Source: Chaenocephalus aceratus | Taxonomy: Eukaryota; Chordata; Actinopteri; Perciformes; Channichthyidae | Length of the DNA: 64,000 nucleotides | Direction of reading: 5' to 3' | Assembly: GCA_023974075.1 (NCBI GenBank) | Contig: CM043789.1 | Span: 32,508,040-32,572,039, forward strand | Shown: positions 55,801 to 64,000 of the stretch, piece by piece | How positions within the stretch are numbered: the first letter of the stretch is position 1 | Layout: each line of letters starts with the position of its first letter | Notes under the pieces: model-generated | What the model saw: the letters and a program-made list of their open reading frames with translations, nothing else | Database searches by the model: none | What the model was told of the DNA's origin: nothing | Position numbers and translations under genes: made by a program

Positions 55801-58800
55801 CTGAAAACAAAAAAGAAAATAAGTTTATACATTTACAAGTTACGTTTTTTTAAATCTTCCTAAAATATATTTTTAGGGATGGATACAATGAGCTTCCCCC
55901 AATAGAGTGTTCATATAACATAAATAACCAATTGAGTTGTCGCATGTTCAAACAATGACATGAAGAATCATCCATGTGGACCCCTGACCTGTCTCGAATC
56001 TTTCTGTCAGGTCCTCGTCCTTTGTCCTCCTCCAGCTGCCTCTGCAGTCTCTCTTCCTGTTTCTTCAGCCTCTCCTCCACCTCCCTCTCCTTAGCTGCTG
56101 TGTCAACCGGCTTGGCTGAACCAAAGATGGAGGAAGCCCTGCTGCCGGAGCTCGGAGGTGCAGCTACAGCTGGGGAGGGACCTCCCCCGCCACCACCACC
56201 ACCTCCGCCACCGCCACCACCACCACCACCACCGCTGCCACCACCGCTGCCACCACCGCCTCCAGCACTGCCTCCCTCTTCCGCGGGCATGCTACGGGGC
56301 TTAAGGTTCAACTTGGGTCTCTGTGTGGAACCGGCTGTGAGAACAAGAAATCATTATATTCCTCCTGTTGAAACTTGACAGATTATACAAAATGATCAAT
56401 ACATTTCTTTTTAAATGGCTTCATTTTGTTGTACCATTTATATTAACAATTATTTTCAGTCTATAGTGTGCAGAGGATTAAAGTCTTCGTCAAATAACAC
56501 TTGCACAAATTGCAACACTAAAATAACCCTACTTCATGAGATCAGTTAATACATATTATTTAATGTGATGCAATAACAACTCTCACCGTCACTTCTCTCT
56601 TCACGCCTCTCCTCCTTCCTCTCGAACCGGTCCTCGCTGCCCCCGTAACGTTCCCGTTGACCGTAACTATCACTGCTACCCCGAAAGTCATCATCGCGGC
56701 GGAAGCCAGTGCCAAAGGCACGACGACTACTTCCTCCTGCTCCACCACCACGAGAGTCAAAACCTGGAAGGATGGCAGGGTAGAAAACAGGTGAGATATC
56801 AAAATGGAAGAACTAGTGCATGCATGGAGAACAGGCAGACGTGTTTGCCAATGACTTGATTGAGATGGGATAGTTAAAGAACATTTGAGGGATATTATGA
56901 TCAGGGTTTCCGTTAGCCGGTAATTACCGGTTTTTAGCTGGTAAAATGTATTTAAAAAAACTGTACATTTCACTTCTTGTGAGACTTGTGTTTTGTTTCG
57001 GTAAAAATTGTTCGTATCATCAGTTAGCTGAGTTTCTTCCCGTTAGGATGGTATGAACCATTCATAGTTTTTTTAAATATTAAGAAGCCCTGAGACAGTG
57101 TTGTGAAAAAAAAGCCCCGCCGGGGGGGTCTTTGGGGCTTAACAGGTTAACTGAGTTTTAAACATCAGCATATCCGGTCATAGTGCGGTAATTACCTGCC
57201 AACAGAAACGCTGCTACACAATACTTATTATTATTGAAACATGACTGGTAAGTTTAGAATTTGTCCGGTAAAATTAATTCTTTCCGGACATTTGACCGGC
57301 AAAAACAAATATCCTAGCGGAAAGCCTGATTATGATCATGAAGCTCATACAGGCAAGAGGATCTGAACAAGCACGAAGACACACCTCCTCTATCGAAGTC
57401 TCTACGGTCCCGGTCATCATAGCGATCGCGGAAGCGGTCTCTTCCTCCATCATAGCGGTCGTTGTCCCGCCGCGGCCCGTCTCTGAAGCGGTCCGGCTCG
57501 TAGCGGTCCCGTGATCCTGCAGCATCAGTACCAGCACACGAAAAAAAAAAAAATGCCGTTTAACATAGGGAATTCCTCTTCTAATGAACTGTTAGGGTTT
57601 GGATTGAACATTAAACAGAGCCTGGGAGATAGTCACGCATTGTTTTTTTAGAAGTAAAGTCAACATTTTGGATAAATATATAAATTGCACTTAAGCATGT
57701 TTTACACCTGAAAACATGTTAATAAATGTAGGGACAACAAAGTTAGTTAAGTTTTACAAATTGTTTTAACTAATATTATGCCAGGTTGTTAAAGTGCTAT
57801 CAGCTTTATCATAGTCAAATTGTGACTGACATCATTGATGCTAGGAAATCGGTCCCTTCTGTCCAAAACTTCTAAGACAATTATCCTCGATCACAATTGT
57901 CCTGGCTTAAAGAGTGAAATAACAATGATTGTTCAAAGCAGGAACGAAGCCAATTCTGACTCACTTCCTCCAAAGGCCTCTTCTCTCTTGGGAGGTGCAT
58001 CATCAGCCTCTGTGCTGCCGCGAGGAGCCCTCCAGTCACTGTCAGTCTTGTCAGGACCCAGGTCCGACATCCGGCCGCCCCTGTCCCGGCCTCCCATAGA
58101 CCCATTGTCTCTCTCTGAGTAAAGAAAAATAGATTTTAGGTTTAAACGATAGGATATTAGGTTTTAGGGACGTATTCCCACTTGTTAAATGACATCTAGT
58201 CAAAGAGGCCAGAAATGGTAACAGCAAAAAATAAAAAAAATGGTAGCATTGTACCTTTATCATTAGACTGGTCAGCAATATCTACACGGATCCTTCGGTT
58301 TCCCAGGTTCTGTTGAACAAATGGAGTTAGTCATTCTTCTGTGAATTTTTTTTTTTTTTTTTTAAATCAGAGATAGAAACCCACTTTCATTCATTGTACA
58401 ACTTAAATCTTTATTTTGTGCATGGAGGCCATTAAATACATTTTAACTTCAGATTAATTGTGCAATACTGCTAGGGGGAATGTAGTTCACTTAGTTTAGA
58501 TCCATGGTTTCAGATTCAAAATGTTAAACCAAGTTCTTGTTGCAGCCTCTCACCTCCTCATTGAGACTCAAGGCCCTCAGAAGGGAGTCCACATCGTCAA
58601 ATTCGGCATAACCAAAGCCCTTCAGCCTCTCAGGGTTACTGGGCTCCCGGGGCAGACGCACTGCACTTATCTGGGGAGGAAGAAAGTAAGAGATTAACAT
58701 AAAACCAAATGCACTAAACTGGGCCCAGCAATGTACCAGTACAAACACACATTTCTGAAAAAACAAATATAGAAGAATTGAGTATCTATTGAACAAACAA

Positions 58801-61800
58801 GGCTAGCCTGTTTGGCCTGTTCTTTATAAATAAACAAATTGACTGGTAGAGCAGTGTGAAAACTAAAGCAGTTCCAAGAGCAGTGTGTCTGGGAGCTTAT
58901 ACTACAGAGATGAAAATAAAGTTACAGATTTAATTGAATATGGATGACTGACTAGTAGAGATGGGTACCGTTAGGATTTATCGATACCGATACTGCTTAT
59001 CGATACTTTTCAATAATTTGGTGCTCAAAATTATAGACATGATTACAAGATTAAAAAGTCATTTTATTGTAATTTATTTGTATTTAATAACTTTTTCAAT
59101 GTCATACCAAGCAGGTATGAGTGTGTCTCTGGAAGGGGGCGGTGATTAGGGGCAGTTCATAATTCCATGTAAACATGACCATTATTCAGTTAAAACGAGA
59201 CGCTGTGTGCGCACCTCCTAAACCGGAAGCTTCGGTCGGCTAACCATTATAATCCGTTTATTATTTATAATTGTAATGATGGATTATCAGTAATCATTTT
59301 AAAGTTACACAGAGACCGTTTTTATGCCCTTGAACACAACTTTTGATCTCAAAACAGCAACAGCTCTTTCCTGGCTGCTACTTCAGTGGGTTTTAGTCGT
59401 ACAGTGATGAGACTTATACCAATGGAATCTGTGGAATCTCAGCTTTCATGCGATATGTTGTTTGTGCAGATAAAATGACTTGGAAAAGATCGCTTTTCTC
59501 AGCTTTTTCTATGGTCAGCTCAATTAAGAAAAGTACTATCTTGGTCTCTGGGAAGAAAGGATTCACTATGGGTTCAGATAGAAGCCAATATCTTCGACCC
59601 GTTGCCAGTGGAAACTCTTATATTTGTTAAAAGATTTCAATAAGGTGAAAAATATGGACAAATGTTTTACAGTGGTCAATACACTTTTAGCCTGGAGGGA
59701 CTGTACAAACAAAAGTTCATGTTAACTCTGGTATTTCAATATTTTTCTCCTATTTTGAACAATCCTGATCTTAGCAAATATTTCTGGTCAATCAATATAA
59801 ACAAATGGACGAAATCAGGTATAAAGCAATTGAAACATTTGTTTCACAAAGATATAACATTGAAATCATTTAATGATTTAAGAGCAGAATATGACATTTC
59901 AAATAAGGATTTTTTCAGATACCTGCAAATTAGGAACGTGATCCAATCAATTATTAAAAGCAATAAATTGAGATCGGGATTGTTAGAAGAGGAGGAGATA
60001 TTGATGTCATCGAGCACGATCAAAGGTAAAATGAGTGAATTTAATGTAGTTTTTTCTAAAAGAGCTCAATCATCCTTTCTAACTTTAAAAAAGATCTGGG
60101 GAAAGGACTTAGGAATACAGATAGATGAAACTACTTGGCTGAATATTTGTGAAAGAACACATTTTCCATTCACAAGCAATAAAATCAAAGAAGCAAACTT
60201 TAAATGTATCAACACATTTTACCTCACACCCATAAAGATGCATACAATTTCCAAAGAAAACTCTCCAAAATGTCCGAGATGTAAAATAAAACAAGGAACA
60301 TTTATGCATCTGTTTTGGGACTGTGATCTCTTGAAACATTTCTGGGATTCAATTCATGCTCTCACAAAAGCCGTTTTAGGCATCGAAATTAGCCTAAATC
60401 CATGTTTTTTCCTGTCAAATGACATGCCAAACTTTAAACATTACAGAATACTAATCACAATAACATATTTTGCCAAGAAATGTATACTTTTACTCTGGAA
60501 AAATGAACGCCCCCCAACATTTAAACTTTTCATTGATCAGATAACACATTTTTTACCTCTGGAGAAAATGACATTGGAAAAATATAATCGTGGACATATC
60601 CTTCAAGCTCTGTGGTTGCCATTGTTTTTTTATTTGGAAAATATATCCGAGATATGACCAGTGATGGAGTGGTGCATTCTGTGGCCATTTTTACCTGACG
60701 GCCGGAAATACTCGTTGTGGTGTTGTCATTGTCTACATTGTCGCTGTATTGTATAATTATTTGTTTGTTTTACTTTGATGTGGTTTTTTTCCTTTTCCGT
60801 TTTATGTTTATTTTCATGGCTCTGTTATATTGATAAGCATTTTTTGGTTTCGTCTGTGTGGGTGCAGGTGGAGGGAGGGAGGGGGGAGTGTAATGTGATA
60901 TTACAATATAAATTAAATGGCATCGTTTACTGTACACTATAATGAAATAAAAAGACTTTTTAAAAGAACAAAAGAAAAGATTGCTTTTGCCAGTTATGAG
61001 CTAAAGTAGCCGTTAGCCACGTTAGCCCGTTTTGCTAAGTGTTGATGGTTAATATCATCTGTTAGCTGAGGTTCTTCCCGTTAAGTGGGTATTAAATGTT
61101 AAGAAGCCTTGAGATGCTGTTTCTAGCAAGATGTTGCGTCTGCCCCCGGGAGTCTCACAATAATAAGAGCGCTGTTAGGAGAGACGACTAGTGGCATTCA
61201 CAGTGCCATTCACAATCAGAGTGGTACTCAAACTGGATACGTCACACGGGATGAGGGTTCCCAACCAACCACAATTGTTCAAACTAAGGAAGTAGCGTAA
61301 TTCATATACCGATAGCAGCACCGTTTGTCCAGCGGCTTAACGGTATACCAATAGCGTCCAATCAGGTACCGGTACTGACTTAGTACCCGTTCTCGATACC
61401 CATCCCTACTGACTAGCTTGTCAAGATGTTCAGGAGAGTTTCACTGTTTGCGTTTGCTTACATAACAAAGAGTAGCAGTAGCTGTAACACCTAAGTGCCA
61501 TGTGCTTTATGGCCTACACTGCATGCACGCTTGCTACACTTACGGCCAAGCCACGAAAGAAGTCTTTGATCGATTCCTCAGAGACATCATAGGGCAGGTT
61601 GCCCAGGAAGGCCGTGTAAGGCGGGCTGCGGGGCAATCGGGAGCGGTCCACATCGGGTTCACGCGCTGAGCGAGGTGCTGTCGGAAGGACGGACCGGTCA
61701 ATGTTCGATGCCCGGGAATAATCCTCCTCCACGTGCCAAGAGGTCGAGACTGGAAGGATGGGATGAGAGAACATTTAAAAACAAAAAACTTAGTGTCAGT

Positions 61801-62819
61801 TATTGAACTGCAGTTGGAAATGCAAATAAAGCATTTGGCAACTTGGACTCAACAAAAATGAATGTTAATTGAAAAGTATATGTATCAGTCACACAAACAT
61901 TCAAGAGACACTACAGCGAATGTAAAACTTATTTAAAAAGAAAATACTCAGTTTGACAATAGATACAGCTGAATGTAAACCCCTTAATACTAGCAGAAAA
62001 AACAGTGCTTGGTAGATTTGCTTTAGTCACTAGACAACAAATAAATAATGGTAATCTATTGAGTGGCAGGAAGATTTTTTAAATCCACTAGCCACAGTGG
62101 CAGGTAGACAAAAAAGTAAATGTCCATGTCTTGAATTATAATTTATGCAAGCCAAAAACTCCAGATATAACAAAACAAATACACGTTTAGTATCAAAATG
62201 CTTATGCAGAAATGTGAAGCAAGTACATGTACTGCACCTTTGATATGTTCTTTGTAAAATAACTTGCTATACATCACATGACCTTAACATGTGATCCTGT
62301 GATGTGTAGCTTGATATGTTATACGATATGTATGTGTGATATAAACCACACTATACAAACACCATTCAATAAAAACAAGTGCAGTGATCAGTTTCACTGT
62401 CATCACTTAATCTGAAAGAAAAGTGAAGATTCAAGGTTTTCATTGAATAGCAGTTTTGCAATACGAGTCATGTTTTAATCTAGAAGAATTTCATGACTTT
62501 ATTTAATTAGTTCTATATCATGGTTAGATGGCTATCCTATGCATTTAACCCTCTCAACTAAGGGACAACCCGATCACAAGCACATTGATATTGATCTCAT
62601 TATCATTAAATGGAAAACTGAAAGACAGGTAGGCAAGTTAAAGACTTTATGTGTGCATTTCCTTATTGTACTCACCATCACCGTCCAGGTCATCGGTCTC
62701 ATCGGCCCAGCTAGTGGACTTTACTGGGTAGCTAGGGGGAGCGTTGCTACTGGTTCCCTTGTCGTCTGCCAGGAAGTCAGTCAGGGTGAGGGTCTTCCCC
62801 TTCTTATTCTTCTTCTTAG
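52912..62819 (-). CDS. eif4b: eIF4B, 14 exons visible, first coding exon off the right edge
   Basis: eIF4B stimulates the RNA helicase eIF4A during cap-dependent initiation and is a target of S6 kinase. Exons in transcript order: 62676-62819, 61544-61749, 58554-58670, 58255-58309, 57965-58114, 57385-57516, 56587-56763, 55989-56334, 55712-55800, 55122-55383, 54914-54951, 53650-53779, 53198-53270, 52912-52980. All have GT-AG borders and phases agree, giving 661 codons after the split first codon, and a TAG. The order of parts matches the family: Lys-rich start, WADE motif, RRM, DRYG-rich region, Arg-rich and acidic C-terminus. The missing exon 1 would encode only the first few residues (MAA-type start). 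The vertebrate protein is about 610 residues; the extra length is mostly a glycine run in exon 55989-56334. Confidence 0.95.
54278..54534. mobile_element. hAT-type MITE, 257 bp, in an eif4b intron
   Basis: Termini TAGGGCTGCTCGATT and AATTGAGCAGCCCTA are inverted repeats with one mismatch. Octamers CGTCATAT (left) and CTTCATAT (right) match at 7 of 8, as expected for a hAT target duplication. Interior is AT-rich and non-coding. Confidence 0.92.
55989..56334 (-). CDS. eif4b: eif4b exon with expanded polyglycine run
   Basis: Encodes QRPKLNLKPRSMPAEEG, then a Gly/Ser stretch ending in 18 consecutive Gly, then SSIFGSAKPVDTAAKERE and a coiled-coil-like EERLKKQEERLQRQLEED. The run is made of GGT, GGC, GGA and GGG codons (CCA/CCG-rich on the plus strand, 56,187-56,233). 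As I recall it, the mammalian protein has a Ser/Thr-rich linker here, so this looks like a lineage expansion. Confidence 0.93.
56587..58114 (-). CDS. eif4b: eif4b exons for the DRYG-rich region
   Basis: Exons 57965-58114, 57385-57516 and 56587-56763 encode sequence rich in Asp, Arg, Tyr and Gly (for example SRDRYEPDRFRDGPRRDN and RRAFGTGFRRDDDFRGS), the part that mediates self-association and eIF3 contact in the family. DKTDSDWR opens the region. The intron between the last two exons holds a 427-bp hAT element. Confidence 0.93.
56902..57328. mobile_element. hAT-type element, 427 bp, in an eif4b intron
   Basis: Termini CAGGGTTTCCG and CGGAAAGCCTG are inverted repeats with one mismatch. A perfect 8-bp duplication, ATTATGAT, flanks it (56,894-56,901 and 57,329-57,336). 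Non-coding, and it shares a block (gttagctgag, ttcttcccgtta) with the hAT element at 58,956. It ends 57 bases from exon 57385-57516. Confidence 0.94.
58255..61749 (-). CDS. eif4b: eif4b exons for the RRM domain
   Basis: Exons 61544-61749, 58554-58670 and 58255-58309 encode the RNA-recognition motif. RNP2 is FLGNLP (within PPYTAFLGNLPYDV) and RNP1 is KGFGYAEF. The domain ends with LGNRRIRVDIADQ. The 2.9-kb intron inside the RRM carries a hAT element with a LINE inside it. Confidence 0.95.
58956..61408. mobile_element. hAT-type element, 2.45 kb, with LINE inside, in an eif4b intron
   Basis: The left terminus TAGAGATGGGTACCG and right terminus CGATACCCATCCCTA are inverted repeats with two mismatches. 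A perfect 8-bp duplication, CTGACTAG, flanks it (58,948-58,955 and 61,409-61,416). A LINE insertion at 59,503-60,973 accounts for 1.47 kb, so the original element was about 0.98 kb. Confidence 0.94.
59503..60973 (+). mobile_element. 5'-truncated L1/Tx1-like LINE inside the hAT element
   Basis: An open frame of 331 codons (59,662-60,657) encodes the C-terminal part of an L1-type ORF2 protein, including the zinc-knuckle-like KCPRCKIKQGTFMHLFWDC. The reverse transcriptase core is missing. The copy is flanked by diverged 20-base direct repeats (GAAAAGATCGCTTTTCTCAG at 59,483 and GAAAAGATTGCTTTTGCCAG at 60,974; 17 of 20 match), a LINE-type target duplication. It ends in an A-rich tail (aataaaaagac). 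It lies antisense to eif4b. Confidence 0.88.
61750..62675 (-). other. eif4b: eif4b intron
   Basis: AT-rich intron between the second and third coding exons; no repeat boundary or other gene recognised. Confidence 0.6.
62676..62819 (-). CDS. eif4b: eif4b second coding exon
   Basis: Encodes AKKKNKKGKTLTLTDFLADD, then a Ser/Pro linker and STSWADETDDLDGD. The Lys-rich tract and the WADE-type motif are eIF4B hallmarks. The exon starts two bases into a codon, so an upstream exon must supply the start. Confidence 0.95.
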
Positions 62820-64000
62820 CTAGAGGGGAAATAAACACAGTGGACAGAGTAAGAGATGTGCCAGGACATAGTTTAGTTGTCCAAATGGATGTCTTTAAAG
62901 CCCCCTGGGAAGGCCAATTCACAATTGGCTGTTAATTATGTAATATGGGATCTGATTGTATAGGTTATATACCTAAAAAGTATGAAGCCATTGGCATAGC
63001 TATGTCGTTTTAAATACATCACTTCAATTCCCTGATAAAAACGTTTGCATAGAAAAGCGAATGTTAAATGTTCTACGCTCCAAGTAATTAGACAAAGAAT
63101 TAATAATAGTCAAGCTTTTTTATCAAGTGGGGTCAATTTGATGGATTTTGTAATTTATTCTACAGCAGAAAAATGTTTGAGTGATCGAAAATTAACTAAT
63201 GTTACTGCGGACCTTCAGTAATTAGATCGTTTGATCAGCCAAATAAGATGTTATAAAACAAGGTTCCCCATTAGTTACATGCTTATTTAAATATATCAGA
63301 CTATACACATTCAACCTTGCTACTGTGTATGCATTTTTACCATTGCAAGCCACATAGGCTTTAAAATGTTAAAAACACAACCCATTGTTTCGTTTTTTTT
63401 ATATTTACATTATTCAAACAATGACGTCAGATTGCTTTTCCGGCATGTAATAGATTACAATTCTTTTTTTGAACAACTCGGGGAAATATTACAAAAATAT
63501 AGTGAGTAAAGCAGTGAAATGCTGCACAATGGAGATATTCATTCTTTAAGCACCAACACAACAACAGTCTGGGGTTTTGTGTGTTTTTCGCTCGTGGACA
63601 GCTGCATTGCCGAGAAGACAAACAGTATATATAGTGTGATATGTTGTCAACATCCCAGCCTACAGTGATAGGACTGCAGTGTCTGAGTGATAACAAAAAG
63701 ATCCCGGGCATTATTTCAATAAACACCACAGGGAGTGGTGCAAGTCCAATCGGTCAGAAAAGGTTTTGCCTTCATTTGTTCATCCCCAATAATGCCATGC
63801 AAGGTGCAATGCTTGTAACGTGTTCAAACCACTAGACTGTATGTCTGCTGCTTTATTTAGGGAATATACATTGGAGATCGAATGAATGGTTCACATATCC
63901 ATTGCAAAACATTCCTGCAAGTGTACATTTTAAAAAAGGCAAACATTGCCAGTTACACATAGGGGCTTCACAGCTCATAGGGCAGGTCTGGTCTGTTTTG
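62820..64000 (-). other. eif4b: eif4b first intron, partial
   Basis: No minus-strand start exon with an MAA-type beginning and donor is visible to the end of the window, so this is taken as part of intron 1. Confidence 0.6.

Noticed and set aside
57274..57537. 87-codon minus-strand frame over an eif4b exon
   Set aside because: It is a different frame from the true DRYG-encoding one, which continues correctly from both neighbouring exons.

Overview
The window looks like teleost fish genomic DNA. It has long (CA)n microsatellites, fish-type DNA transposons with inverted terminal repeats and clean target-site duplications, decayed LINEs, small exons with GT-AG introns, and two vertebrate genes in the order known from other vertebrates (eif4b next to tns2).

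Layout. Positions 1-6,180 hold no recognisable coding exon; 2,478-5,122 is a degraded DNA transposon. A CpG-rich, promoter-like block with CCAAT boxes and a CRE lies at about 6,200-6,960. From 7,000 to 16,600 there is an orphan terminal-exon-like structure (8,012-8,838, minus), a 5'-truncated LINE (9,181-10,654), an older LINE relic (11,195-12,690) and an intact tRNA-Gln(TTG) gene (15,166-15,237).

From 16,895 to 36,171 on the minus strand lies tns2 (tensin 2). I could place 26 coding exons with consistent reading phase, totalling 1,494 codons plus a stop: C1 domain, PTEN-like phosphatase domain, C2 domain, a long low-complexity middle, SH2 and PTB. The first coding exon was not found. The region 36,200-52,560 is gene-poor and full of nested mobile elements. 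From 52,912 to the right edge, on the minus strand, lies eif4b (translation initiation factor 4B). Fourteen exons are visible, from the second coding exon to the stop; the first exon is beyond the window. Its introns carry three hAT-type elements, one of which was itself hit by an L1/Tx1-like LINE.

The two genes are in tandem (eif4b upstream of tns2) but have unrelated roles: eIF4B helps eIF4A unwind mRNA leaders during initiation, while tensin 2 links integrin adhesions to actin and phosphotyrosine signalling. No new gene system is evident. The most unusual content is the layered transposon history, in which target duplications give the order of insertions; an expanded glycine run in eIF4B; a Lys in place of the catalytic Arg in the tensin 2 phosphatase loop; and a few orphan exon-like segments.
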